The notes: generated from the letters alone by a model not told the origin. 64,000 bases of DNA from Seohaeicola sp024304985 (GCF_028802875.1 NZ_JARAMP010000005.1:1-64000); one strand, 5' to 3'. Positions 1-8,249 are shown, counted from the stretch's first letter. Program-made: numbers and translations.

Positions 1-129
1 GTTCAACGGCTGCTCGGGCATAAGAGCCTCCAGACGACGTTGAACTACTATGCAGAACTCGACGAAAACTTGGTGTTCGGCAATTGGCAAGATTGGATCG
101 ATGGAAAAAGGAAAGGTGCGAAACCATGA
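1..129 (+). CDS. Tyrosine recombinase, C-terminal end only (runs off left edge)
   Basis: Frame 1 is open from the first base and ends at TGA 127-129. The last 42 codons contain LLGHKSLQTTLNYY, the conserved final block of tyrosine recombinases: histidine of box II followed by the nucleophilic tyrosine. Only the C-terminus is visible, so the subfamily cannot be decided. The stop overlaps the ATG of the next recombinase gene (ATGA at 126-129). The two are therefore probably translated from one message, as in transposon-type recombinase pairs or trios (Tn554-like and RIT elements are known examples). The enzyme would cut and rejoin DNA for element integration or excision. Confidence 0.8.
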   Translation, partial: VQRLLGHKSLQTTLNYYAELDENLVFGNWQDWIDGKRKGAKP

Positions 130-1496
130 CGAACGAACATCCCTCATCATCCGATAGCCGAGCGGGTGCGGGCAACGCCCATCTGTTATTTGTAGATCAG
201 ATCCGCTCGGGCGGGCCGTTGTCGGCGGTTCCGTCCGTCAAGGAATTGACCGAGCATCTCCGCCTGAGACAGGCAGAGGTTGGGGGCGTCGCTTGGGCGG
301 AATTCGCATATTTGCAGAAGATCGCTGCGGAAGTCTGGGGACCAGAGAAGACAGCGCATTTTGCGCGTGTTCTTCGGGATGCGCGTGTGGCGGAAAAGGC
401 CAAGGACGGCTGCCGATGGGAGAGGGCAGTCACCATGGTGTCGCGGCTACCAGCAGAATGGCAGGCGTCCCTCCTGGAGCACATAAGAATTTCAAGACTC
501 GGCAAGGCTGTCCTGGGACGGACAATCTGGAGCTTCAGTCACACTCAATCTGTCATCAGCGCGTTGGCGCGCTGGCACGCCTATTGCACGGAGATGGGCA
601 TACCTCTCACGCCGACAGGCGGATCTCTTCATAGCTACGCCACCGATCTGACATCCCGGATCGCGGATCGCAAGCCAGTCAGTGACAGAACGGCTGCGGA
701 CTACCTGCAGCGGATCATGTCGGGCCTGGGCATCCTCGCCCAACGTCGGTTTGTTTTGTTAGGATGTGACTATGTGGTCATGGATTGGTCTGAGCGAGCC
801 AAGAGCCAAGGTTCGCACACAAAAAGCGGCGCGCAGCTTGTAGGTGCGAGCCGGATCTACACGTTCGGGTTCGAGTTGATGCAAAAGGCGCGCAGTCGAA
901 ATATCCGCGGCCTTCATGCGGCAAAGGATTTTCGCAACGGCCTTCTGCTCGCCTTGGCAGTGGCGCTTCCGGAGCGGGCTCGGGCCCTCTCGATCCTCGA
1001 GTTTGACACCAACCTTTGGCAGGTAGGGAAGGAGAGCGTTCGGATAGTGCTCCCCGGCAGTGCGCTGAAACTGCCGGAGGCCCAGAAGCACATGACGTCA
1101 GTCACCTTCATCTTGGAGAACCCGTCCTTGGCCGCTGCCCTGATCGAGTATCGCACGACATACCGGCCGTTGTTCGATGATGGGAACTGCCTGTTTCCAT
1201 CGATGCATGGCAAAACCGGCCCGATCACAGAAAGGCATCTTGGCCGCCTTGCCGGAGACCTCCTTGAGGCCGAGTTTGGCATTCGCATTTCGCTGCATCG
1301 GATCCGGGACAATGTGGCAACCGAAGCCAGCGAAGTCCTGCAAGGCGGCGGGCGTTCTGCAACAGTCCTGTTGCGCCACCGCGATCGAGCGGTCACCCAG
1401 CGCCACTACGACCACTCCGAGGGTATCCTGGCGGCGGTCCAGTTCGGTCAGAGTATCGACGCGCGGAGGACAAAGCAGCCGGATCTGGCGTTTTAA
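126..1496 (+). CDS. Second tyrosine recombinase/integrase-like protein of the tandem set
   Basis: 456 aa from ATG 126, chosen because it makes an ATGA overlap with the stop of the upstream recombinase; an in-frame start at 84 would lie deep inside that gene. The C-terminal half carries a degenerate recombinase core: an arginine in LPERARALSILEF, the HxxR box as HRIRDNVATEA, and RHRDRAVTQRHYDHSEG, which supplies the late His and the Tyr. The N-terminal half (about 1-230) fits a divergent core-binding region. Overlapping recombinase genes usually act together to move one element. The left partner is cut by the window edge, so I cannot tell whether this is a pair or a trio. Function as a site-specific recombinase is inferred from these motifs. 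Confidence 0.72.
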   Translation: MTNEHPSSSDSRAGAGNAHLLFVDQIRSGGPLSAVPSVKELTEHLRLRQAEVGGVAWAEFAYLQKIAAEVWGPEKTAHFARVLRDARVAEKAKDGCRWERAVTMVSRLPAEWQASLLEHIRISRLGKAVLGRTIWSFSHTQSVISALARWHAYCTEMGIPLTPTGGSLHSYATDLTSRIADRKPVSDRTAADYLQRIMSGLGILAQRRFVLLGCDYVVMDWSERAKSQGSHTKSGAQLVGASRIYTFGFELMQKARSRNIRGLHAAKDFRNGLLLALAVALPERARALSILEFDTNLWQVGKESVRIVLPGSALKLPEAQKHMTSVTFILENPSLAAALIEYRTTYRPLFDDGNCLFPSMHGKTGPITERHLGRLAGDLLEAEFGIRISLHRIRDNVATEASEVLQGGGRSATVLLRHRDRAVTQRHYDHSEGILAAVQFGQSIDARRTKQPDLAF

Positions 1497-1938
1497 TTCG
1501 CACCCGCGTGTCACCGCCCAACAGTGCTTATTTCCGTTATTTCCGCAGCGAGTTGAAAACGGGTCAAGTCCATCCCCACGGGGTGGAACCCGCCCATTCT
1601 CAACTTTTTCCGCAAGTCGCTTTAACTTCCGTCAATCGCTTTCGAATTTGTGCCATGGCTTTAACTGAGGAGACAGGATTGGTCCTGGGCTCATTTCCTA
1701 TTGGTCAATTCAACATCAGTTCCTCAAGGAAACTCACCGTTCTGGTTTGATCGTTTTTCGGCAACGGTCAGCAAGATGTCGCTACAGTCAAAGCCATAGC
1801 GACCCACGCATCTAAGCGATCGGCCCAAAGCTGATAGTCAGCATGAACTCTTTGCGGCGGCGCAGCTTCCCCGAACTGGTCACTCAGAATTGTCGCAGCA
1901 TTTTAGTGATGTGTCGTTAACGTAGGCAAAGCGGCGAT
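1497..1938. other. Gene-poor stretch after the recombinase pair
   Basis: About 440 bases separate the recombinase stop from the next possible ORF. The longest plus-strand frame here (1508-1750, 80 codons) has no recognisable domain and no good ribosome binding site, so I treat it as non-coding. No clear tRNA, terminator or inverted repeat was seen. Given its position it may include one end of the recombinase element, but I cannot define a boundary. Confidence 0.4.
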
Positions 1939-2067
1939 TTACATGGCATAGCGAAACCGTTCTTTATCAAGCGTCTTGGCCCCGTTACACAGATAGAAGC
2001 TGATGGCATCCACGTTCCATCGTGGCGTCTGCCACTCTACCCGAAGTGTTGCCTCGCAGCGGATCAT
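1939..2067 (-). CDS. Possible 42-aa small protein, unknown
   Basis: A minus-strand ORF starts at ATG 2067-2065, with an AGGAG ribosome-binding site about 7 bases upstream, and ends at TAA 1941-1939. The peptide begins MIRCEATLRVEW and ends KERFRYAM. Its composition is protein-like (mixed charged and hydrophobic residues), but it matches no family I recognise. It lies alone between the recombinase genes and the helicase, which is encoded on the other strand. It may be a real small gene of the island or a remnant of a longer one. An in-frame ATG nine codons upstream (2094) lacks a good ribosome binding site. Confidence 0.25.
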   Translation of the reverse strand: MIRCEATLRVEWQTPRWNVDAISFYLCNGAKTLDKERFRYAM

Positions 2068-2164
2068 GATCCCGCTCCTCGCCCTTGCATGCATCGTCAG
2101 TCAGGGTTGCAGCCAGGGCGTTTGCAGAGCATTTTTACAAAAGGTAACTTAAAAGGCTATATCA

Positions 2165-4765
2165 TTGATTAAGTTGCAACAACGCCCTCTATACGGTTTT
2201 CTCTCCGCTCCCTTTGGCAAGTCTGCCCGTGTTCTGGAATTGCAGGGGGATCTCATCCAGATTACCCGACGTGGCCAGACTGTCGCCATGCCCTTGCTGT
2301 CTATGCAAGGTGCACCGTCCTTACGAAAGGGCATGTTGGGGACAGCGGTGTCCGTGCGTTTGGGCGACCGGGACGATGCGGTGTTAAAGGGCGCAGGCCA
2401 CCAGGATGCCCATGCATTTTCGACACAGGTCACAGCCGCATGGACCCGTGTCAACCTTGCCGCCCTTGAGACTGAAGCGGCACGGCTGGAAAGGATACTT
2501 GCCGATGTCTTGTCGCTTTCGGCACCCTCCCGTTATCCCGCCGCGTGTCAGATTGCGCCATTGCTGGATGACGCCCGCGATCTGGATGCATCGCTTCTGT
2601 CAAAGCTGAATGCCGACGCTATCGGCCCCGTGGTCGTGGCCCGCATAGCCCCCGTTCGACAATTTGCAGCCGATCCACGAACGGCAAGGGCCAATGCCAT
2701 TGCCGCCTTTGTCACCACCGAATTGGAGCGCTGGAAAGTTTTCTTTGACAGGATTGAGAGTAAGCCACTGACACCAGAGCAGCGGCTTTCGGTTGTGGTG
2801 GATGAGGATGCGACACTTGTGTTTGCCGGGGCGGGGTCGGGCAAGACCAGCGTCATTACCGCAAAGGCCGCTTATCTCGTCAAATCAGGCATCCGTCAGC
2901 CCGAGGAAATCCTGCTGCTGGCTTTTGCAAAAAATGCGGCAGAGGAAATGTCGGAACGAGTTGAGGCACGATCGGGCGTGCCCCTCGTTGCCCGAACTTT
3001 TCACGCCATTGCCTATGACATCATCGGGATTGTCGAAGGTTCAAAGCCCGCACTGGCCGATCACGCCACCGACGACTTGGCCTTCACGAACCTGATCAAG
3101 CAAATTCTCAAAGAACTGGTTCACAGCCTGTCCGAGGTGTCAAATGCCATCATACGCTTCTTTGCGCATTTCTTTGTCGAGCCGAAAACGGAATGGGATT
3201 TCAAGACCAAGCATGACTTTTACACCCACATGGAGGCGCAAGACCTGCGGACGCTGCAAGGTGAAAAGGTCAAAAGCTACGAAGAGCTGCAGATTGCCAA
3301 TTGGCTTTATGAAAACGGCGTCGAATACGAGTATGAACCGAACTATAAGCATAAGGTCGCGGAAACTGGCAGGCGGGATTACCAGCCCGATTTTCGCCTG
3401 ACGGAAAGCGGGATTTATATCGAACATTTCGGGGTGCGACGGGAAAAGACCGCCAGCGGCGAACGCTTGGTCACCGCACCCTTTGTGAACCGCGACGAAT
3501 ATCTGGCGGGCATGGATTGGAAACGGCGAATCCATGCGGAGCATCAAACCACTTTGATCGAAACCTACAGCTATGAACGGCAGGAGGGGCGATTGCTGAT
3601 CAGCCTTGCCGAAAAGCTGGCCCCGCATGTCACCCTCAAACCCCGCCCCGTCTATACGATCTACGACCGGATCGTTGAGTTGAAACAGGTCGATGACTTT
3701 TCCAAACTGCTCGGAACCTTCCTGCGCAAATTCAAAAGCGGTGGTTACAGCTTGCAGGATTGCGAGACCAAATCCGACAAGATGAAGTTGGGCAAACGGG
3801 CACGGGCTTTCCTTGACGTTTTCGTCCCAGTTTTTGCGGAGTATCAAAAGCGTCTCGATGGCCGGATCGATTTTGAGGATATGATCCTGCGGGCCGCCCG
3901 CTATGCCGAGACTGGACGCTATGTCAGCCCGTTCCGCCATATCTTGGTCGATGAATTTCAGGACATATCGCAAAGTCGGGCACGGCTGGTGAAAGCACTA
4001 AAGTCCCAGCATTCCGATGTCCGCATCTTTGCGGTGGGTGACGACTGGCAATCCATCTTCCGCTTCGCAGGATCAGACATCCACCTGATGCGCCATTTCG
4101 GGCCGGAATTCGGCGGCAATTTCGATGGCGAAGCGGGCGTGCATCGGGCCGTTGATCTTGGCCGCACCTTCCGCTCTGTCGATCAGATCGCCTTTGCCGC
4201 CCGCACCTTTGTGCTGCGCAACCCCGCTCAGATCGACAAGCAGATCGTCCCAGCCGGCACCGCAAAGGAACTTGCGATCAGGGTCGTGACCGTGGCCAAA
4301 GGCGAGGATGAGGCGAAATTGTCCGAAGCGCTGAACGCCCTGTCAGCTACCAAGCCGTCAGGGGCAAATCCCACAACAGTGCTGCTCCTTGGCCGATATC
4401 GATTTATCGAGCCTGACATGCAAGTTCTGAGGCTGCGTCACCCAAGCTTGAAGATCACATTCAAAACCATCCATGCCTCAAAGGGGCTGGAGGCCGATCA
4501 CGTGATCCTGCTCAATGCCGACAGTGGCCGCATGGGCTTCGCGAACGCTGCGTTCCGTATGCTGCCGGCACCAGCAAGGAATACCGGCCTGCTGTCTTTC
4601 GAAATCGAAGACCGGGGCGGCTACTTCGTTGCGCTCAAAACAATCGGCACCGTGATCTCCGTCGCACCGCTCTGCGAGGACTGCCAGTCAGAGCTCATAG
4701 AGCATGTGGAAAGGACGCTCCTGGTGCTGCTTGAGCAAGTCGACAAGCTTTTGGCGCGCAAGTAA
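2165..4765 (+). CDS. Helicase IV (HelD)-like UvrD/Rep superfamily helicase with nuclease-like insert, aberrant C-terminus
   Basis: 866 aa from TTG 2165, preceded by AAAAGG at 8-base spacing; this start restores the N-terminal region expected of HelD proteins. Superfamily-1 motifs are clear: Walker A AGAGSGKTS (221-229), LLAFAKNAAEEM, RTFHAIA, the DEFQD Walker B box, GDDWQSIFRF, and TIHASKGLEADHV (motif V). Between motifs Ia and II, residues about 370-430 (SYEELQIANWLYENG, then YQPDF and IEHFG) resemble the PD-(D/E)XK nuclease-like insert of many long helicase IV proteins. After about residue 792 (base 4541) homology stops. The final 74 residues do not contain the usual VALTRAR motif VI, so ATPase coupling is probably impaired. 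The gene is either truncated by recombination or an unusual variant. It stands alone in an island, so a role in element biology or phage defence is possible but unproven. Confidence 0.75.
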   Translation: MIKLQQRPLYGFLSAPFGKSARVLELQGDLIQITRRGQTVAMPLLSMQGAPSLRKGMLGTAVSVRLGDRDDAVLKGAGHQDAHAFSTQVTAAWTRVNLAALETEAARLERILADVLSLSAPSRYPAACQIAPLLDDARDLDASLLSKLNADAIGPVVVARIAPVRQFAADPRTARANAIAAFVTTELERWKVFFDRIESKPLTPEQRLSVVVDEDATLVFAGAGSGKTSVITAKAAYLVKSGIRQPEEILLLAFAKNAAEEMSERVEARSGVPLVARTFHAIAYDIIGIVEGSKPALADHATDDLAFTNLIKQILKELVHSLSEVSNAIIRFFAHFFVEPKTEWDFKTKHDFYTHMEAQDLRTLQGEKVKSYEELQIANWLYENGVEYEYEPNYKHKVAETGRRDYQPDFRLTESGIYIEHFGVRREKTASGERLVTAPFVNRDEYLAGMDWKRRIHAEHQTTLIETYSYERQEGRLLISLAEKLAPHVTLKPRPVYTIYDRIVELKQVDDFSKLLGTFLRKFKSGGYSLQDCETKSDKMKLGKRARAFLDVFVPVFAEYQKRLDGRIDFEDMILRAARYAETGRYVSPFRHILVDEFQDISQSRARLVKALKSQHSDVRIFAVGDDWQSIFRFAGSDIHLMRHFGPEFGGNFDGEAGVHRAVDLGRTFRSVDQIAFAARTFVLRNPAQIDKQIVPAGTAKELAIRVVTVAKGEDEAKLSEALNALSATKPSGANPTTVLLLGRYRFIEPDMQVLRLRHPSLKITFKTIHASKGLEADHVILLNADSGRMGFANAAFRMLPAPARNTGLLSFEIEDRGGYFVALKTIGTVISVAPLCEDCQSELIEHVERTLLVLLEQVDKLLARK

Positions 4766-4770
4766 CTTTA

Positions 4771-4800
4771 TCCCCCGGATAGCGCAGGCCATCCGGGGGA
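4771..4800 (+). terminator. Strong hairpin after the helicase gene
   Basis: A perfect 10-bp stem (TCCCCCGGAT / ATCCGGGGGA) with a 10-base loop begins 5 bases after the helicase stop codon. No T-run follows on either strand, so it is a terminator-like or RNA-stabilising hairpin rather than a classical rho-independent terminator. Confidence 0.5.
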
Positions 4801-5024
4801 TATCCGTCAGCTGCCGAGGTCTTTAGCTTTTGCCGCTGTAGCAATACTTTTTTGAAAACTGATATTTTTATCGTTATTTTTCATTACTTTGAATGATTTT
4901 CGCAAAAAATTTGGGAAATTCGCCGTTTTCTCTTTTCCGCTTTGCATCAGCAGTCCCATATTCCTTGTATGATCGCAGATGACCGATACGAGGTTTGACA
5001 CCGATCTGATTTGAACGGACTCTA
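4801..5024. other. AT-rich stretch of unknown origin between the helicase and the BVMO fragment
   Basis: This stretch is visibly richer in A/T than its surroundings. It holds only short frames without recognisable domains (for example minus-strand 4807-5028). It lies next to the place where the helicase loses homology on one side and the monooxygenase is cut on the other, so it probably marks a recombination scar. Confidence 0.4.
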
Positions 5025-5696
5025 TCACCCGATAGCAAGTATGAGTAGATCCAAGTCAGCCAGAAATTTTTCGGCATTTGGCTTTTTGTGTCTGAGTGAA
5101 GAGACCCATATCCTTTCAAGACGAGCAGGTGTCATCTGCATCCCCGATGAACCCGTGCCGATAATACCCACGCGCTTGCCATCGTAGCTGATCTCGTGAC
5201 GCGGCCACTGGGCACTGACGATCACCTCGCCTTTGAAGCTGTCCTGTCCGGGGTAGTCGGGCATCTTTGGGGCCGACAACTGTCCAAGGCAAAGAAGCAG
5301 CACACGCGCCGACCACTGCGATCCGTCTTGTGTTGTAACAGTCCAGCGGGCAGCGCCCTCGTCATAGGCGGCCTCAGTAACCCGCGTGTTCAGGATGACA
5401 TTGCGGCGCAGGTCGAAGCGGTCGGCCACATGGTTGATGTAACGCAGGATCTCCGGCTGGGTCGGATACCGCTCTGTCCAGCGCCATTCCTGCTCCAACT
5501 CGGGCGAGAAACTGTAGGAATAGTCATAGCTTTCCACATCGCAACGAGCACCGGGATAGCGGTTGTGGTTCCAGACGCCACCGATCTCGTTCGAAGCTTC
5601 CAGAACAACCGTCTCGAAACCCGCCTTCCGCATGGAATAAAGCGCCCGCAATCCGGCCAGACCAGCTCCTACGACAAGGGTGTCAATGTGTTTCAA
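5025..5696 (-). pseudogene. Truncated Baeyer-Villiger-type flavin monooxygenase
   Basis: Translation from TTG 5696 follows an excellent ribosome-binding site (GGGGAGGAGG, 5703-5712, 6-base spacing) and gives 223 aa, against about 540 aa for the family. It shows the FAD Rossmann motif GAGLAG (10-15), GGVWNHNRYPGARCD (39-53) and the second dinucleotide motif GTGSSG (180-185). Homology ends near residue 190, about base 5126. The BVMO signature FxGxxxHxxxW appears as FKGEVIVSAQWP, with Val where His is expected. Intact enzymes insert oxygen next to a ketone to make an ester or lactone with NADPH and O2. Here the C-terminal half is missing, so activity is unlikely. The gene is regulated together with, and functionally paired to, the esterase at 6710. 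Confidence 0.8.
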
Positions 5697-5761
5697 GACT
5701 GGCCTCCTCCCCAGAAGACATGGGCTGCGACTCTTCAACCCGTCTGGCAATCACAAAAACA

Positions 5762-5776
5762 TACTCATCAGTAGCT
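5762..5776 (-). promoter_or_regulatory. Candidate TetR operator upstream of the BVMO gene
   Basis: On the minus strand the site reads AGCTACTGATGAGTA, which matches the site upstream of the esterase (6663-6677) at 14 of 15 positions. Its core has dyad symmetry (ACT...AGT / TACT...AGTA). It lies 66 bases upstream of the BVMO start, in the intergenic space beside the tetR gene. This is the position expected for an operator of the neighbouring TetR repressor. Confidence 0.55.
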
Positions 5777-5918
5777 TTCAAGAACTATCTGAAAAAAATC
5801 TATCTGGTTGCCCTGATGATCGGGCGCATAGGCAAACACCGCGCCGTAGGGCGCGTTGGCAAGCGATTGACAGGATTAGGAAAGGGCGGAGGTTAGATCA
5901 AAGACCCAGCATCCCGGC

Positions 5919-6554
5919 TCAAGCCGCGTCAGCAGCGCTCCGACCATCGCGGACCAGATTCAGGATCACAGGGGTCATCCGGTCGGCGATCTGCGCCACC
6001 GATAGCGTGCCTGCCGGATTGAACCAGAAGGTCGCCCAGCTGACCGCGCCCACAATCGCAAAAGCCGACACGCGCGGGTCACTGACCTGAATATCGCCTG
6101 CCTCCTTGCCCGCCGCCAGCAACGACTCCACGCGCGACATAAACCGCTGCCGCAGCTCGGCCAGACGCTCCGCATCGGCCGGTTCGAGGTTTTTTTCCTC
6201 GCGTATATTGATCGCAATACTTTTTTGACGCCGCAGGATCGCGGTCACATAGCGGGGCACGAACAGTCTCAAGCCCTCGGCCGGAGGCAGATCCTGAGCA
6301 AGGACATACTCGATCTGTTCCAACGCGCCATGCACACCAAGGCTGCATATCTCTGTCAAAAGAGCGGATTTCGACCCGAAATTGGCGTAGATGAACGGCT
6401 TGGTTACACCCAGAACTTCTGCAACATCGTCCAGTGTCGTATTGGTATAGCCCTTGTCGTAGAACAGGTCCGTCGCCGCATCCAGCGTGCGCTGTCGTTT
6501 CAGCGCCGCAACCTCCTCGCGGATTTTCAAACGGTCTTCACGCGGCTTTGCCAT
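5919..6554 (-). CDS. TetR/AcrR family transcriptional regulator
   Basis: 211 aa. The N-terminal helix-turn-helix is typical: RTLDAATDLFYDKGYTNTTLDDVAEVLGVTKPFIYANFGSK, residues about 22-62. The C-terminal 130 residues form the variable helical ligand-binding domain. The gene sits between the BVMO remnant (same strand, downstream) and the esterase (divergent), and both of those carry a matching 15-bp site. It is therefore most likely the repressor of the ketone/ester module, released by a substrate-derived ligand. The ligand cannot be read from the sequence. Confidence 0.88.
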   Translation of the reverse strand: MAKPREDRLKIREEVAALKRQRTLDAATDLFYDKGYTNTTLDDVAEVLGVTKPFIYANFGSKSALLTEICSLGVHGALEQIEYVLAQDLPPAEGLRLFVPRYVTAILRRQKSIAINIREEKNLEPADAERLAELRQRFMSRVESLLAAGKEAGDIQVSDPRVSAFAIVGAVSWATFWFNPAGTLSVAQIADRMTPVILNLVRDGRSAADAA

Positions 6555-6662
6555 CTTTCATGCTTCCGTCTACGGGCCTGACGCGGCCGGGTGTAGTTCT
6601 GGTGTGACTTGCCGCATCCGTTCAAAACCCAGAAGCGGCATCTTTCAATTCTTGTAAGGTTT

Positions 6663-6677
6663 AGCTACTTATGAGTA
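6663..6677 (+). promoter_or_regulatory. Candidate TetR operator upstream of the esterase gene
   Basis: AGCTACTTATGAGTA differs at one position from the minus-strand site upstream of the BVMO gene (5762-5776). It lies in the tetR/esterase divergent region, 33 bases before the preferred esterase start at 6710. An alternative esterase ATG at 6671 falls inside this site, which argues against that start. Confidence 0.55.
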
Positions 6678-6709
6678 GATTTCAATACCTGCTTTGGGAA
6701 AGGTCCGAA

Positions 6710-7633
6710 ATGCCCGTTGATCCCTGTTTTGCCGATCTGATCGCAGACCCACGCAACACAGTGCGTCAGCCACCTGAGCATGTGCCTATAGAAAAGGTCA
6801 GGCAGGTGGCTGACCGAGCCATGGCGCAGATGGCGGCACCCGACCTGGCAACTATCGTGAACTGTATGGTATCAGAAACAGATCGCGACATCCCGATCCG
6901 TCTTTACCGCCCGATGGTTGAGGGCTTTCTGCCCATCATCCTGTTCTGCCACGGGGGCGGCTGGGTGTGGGGCAGCCTCGACACCCATGACGGACTCTGC
7001 CGCAACCTTGCCGCACGGACCGGCGCAACTGTGGTCAGCGTCGGCTATCGCTTGTCACCCGAGACCACCTTTCCCGGTGCCGCCGAGGATGTGTTGGTCG
7101 TTCTGAACCATCTGCGACAGCAGGCCGCGACAATGCAGATCGACCCGGACCGCATTGCGCTGTGTGGCGACAGCGCAGGCGGCCATATCGTTGTCACCGC
7201 GACCCTGAAGGCAATGCGGGCGGGCGTGCCGATCCGGCATCTGGGGCTGTTCTATCCCGCACTCGATCCGGCATGCGACAGTGATAGTTTCCACGAATTT
7301 GCCGAGGGTCCGGTTCTTACAAAAGATGCCATGACATGGTTCTGGTCCTGCTATCTGGGCAAGGCCGGCGCGGAGACTCCGGGCTTCATCAACCCGATGC
7401 AGGTCGATCTGTCCGGTTTCCCCGCCACCACGATCATGGCTGCGGAATGCGACGTGCTTCGCGACGAGGCCCGCGCCTTTGCGGAAAGGCTTATTCATGT
7501 CCAGCCCGATGTTGTTTTTCGGACATGTCCAGGGATGATCCACGGGTTTCTGTCACTTACTGTTCAATCCCAGACCATCGAGGGCTCCATGGACGAAATG
7601 AGCCGAAGGATAGCACGCTCTCTGAAGGCTTGA
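6710..7633 (+). CDS. Alpha/beta hydrolase, hormone-sensitive-lipase (HSL) type esterase
   Basis: 307 aa from ATG 6710, chosen over ATG 6671 because GGGAAAGG lies 6 bases upstream and the earlier ATG overlaps a candidate operator. HSL-family hallmarks are present: oxyanion-hole HGGG (81-84), nucleophile elbow GDSAGG with Ser155, Asp248 in ECDVLRDE, and His278 in GMIHGF. The length is normal for the family. There is no signal peptide, so it is cytoplasmic. HSL esterases next to Baeyer-Villiger monooxygenases hydrolyse the esters those enzymes make, which fits this pairing. With the BVMO truncated, the esterase may now act on another ester or be an orphan. Confidence 0.88.
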   Translation: MPVDPCFADLIADPRNTVRQPPEHVPIEKVRQVADRAMAQMAAPDLATIVNCMVSETDRDIPIRLYRPMVEGFLPIILFCHGGGWVWGSLDTHDGLCRNLAARTGATVVSVGYRLSPETTFPGAAEDVLVVLNHLRQQAATMQIDPDRIALCGDSAGGHIVVTATLKAMRAGVPIRHLGLFYPALDPACDSDSFHEFAEGPVLTKDAMTWFWSCYLGKAGAETPGFINPMQVDLSGFPATTIMAAECDVLRDEARAFAERLIHVQPDVVFRTCPGMIHGFLSLTVQSQTIEGSMDEMSRRIARSLKA

Positions 7634-7940
7634 AGAGGGGGGGCCATCTCAGAGTGCTGGCTCGCAAAAAGTTGCAGTAGCACGTCTTACGCAGAAGCGG
7701 AAATCTGAACCCTTTTCAGCAAATAGCCAACATGCTGCTGCGAGCACGAACGGCCGGTTCGGTGACGCTGTGCCGTAACATTTCGCTGTGCCTGAACGGC
7801 CGCAATGAGCCGATCATGACGATCAGGCGACCTCTCCTTAACGCGCGGAACGTAGACTAACGTGGTGCTGCAATTCATCTGCAGTATGGGTTCCTGTCTA
7901 TCCTTTTCTATTTGACGGAGGAGATCTCCGCTGCATGCTG
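7634..7940. other. No gene recognised
   Basis: About 300 bases between the esterase and the dehydratase fragment. A minus-strand frame (7687-8058) crosses the region but overlaps the better-supported fragment in another frame and has no recognisable domain. I see no RNA gene or clear mobile-element terminus. Confidence 0.4.
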
Positions 7941-8249
7941 TTACCGCTTCGGGATCGTGATGGGTTGTCCCAAACGCGCCTGAGTTGCGATCCGGAACGG
8001 GGCGTTGGGTGCGCCATAGCCGTCGTGGCGATCTCTGCGCTGCACAATCTCGAAGCACAGGCCGTCGCCGAAGGGGCGACTGTAGAGTTGGAAGAACTGC
8101 CCGGTGTCGTCCTGATCGAACAGGATGTTGCCGGCCTTGAGGCGGGCCAGAAGGTCGGGCGGCAGATCATAGCGCGCGTCCAGATCGTCATAGTAGATGG
8201 CGCCGATGGGCAGCACGGCAAAGCCGTTCTCCGACAGCGTGAGGTTGAA
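7941..8249 (-). pseudogene. C-terminal fragment of a 3-dehydroshikimate dehydratase / HPPD-like VOC-domain protein
   Basis: About 100 codons on the minus strand encode LPIGAIYYDDLDARYDL, ILFDQDDTGQFFQLYSRPFG and FEIVQRRDRHDGYGAPNAP, ending at a normal stop. This resembles the C-terminal 4-hydroxyphenylpyruvate-dioxygenase-like domain of the bifunctional sugar-isomerase/HPPD-fold family that includes QuiC-type 3-dehydroshikimate dehydratases (full length about 600 aa). The EIVQRR segment contributes a metal-ligand glutamate. An in-frame stop lies just upstream (about 8276) and there is no N-terminal TIM-barrel part. This is a remnant of quinate/shikimate catabolism left in the island. Confidence 0.7.

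Noticed and set aside
1508..1750. 80-codon plus-strand ORF after the recombinase genes
   Set aside because: No ribosome-binding site, no recognisable domain and unusual composition.
4807..5119. Short minus-strand ORFs in the AT-rich stretch after the helicase
   Set aside because: No family match and mutually overlapping frames. They could be parts of a decayed gene, but I cannot name it.
6671..6709. Longer esterase start at ATG 6671
   Set aside because: It overlaps the candidate operator and lacks a ribosome-binding site, whereas ATG 6710 has GGGAAAGG at good spacing and gives the usual family length.
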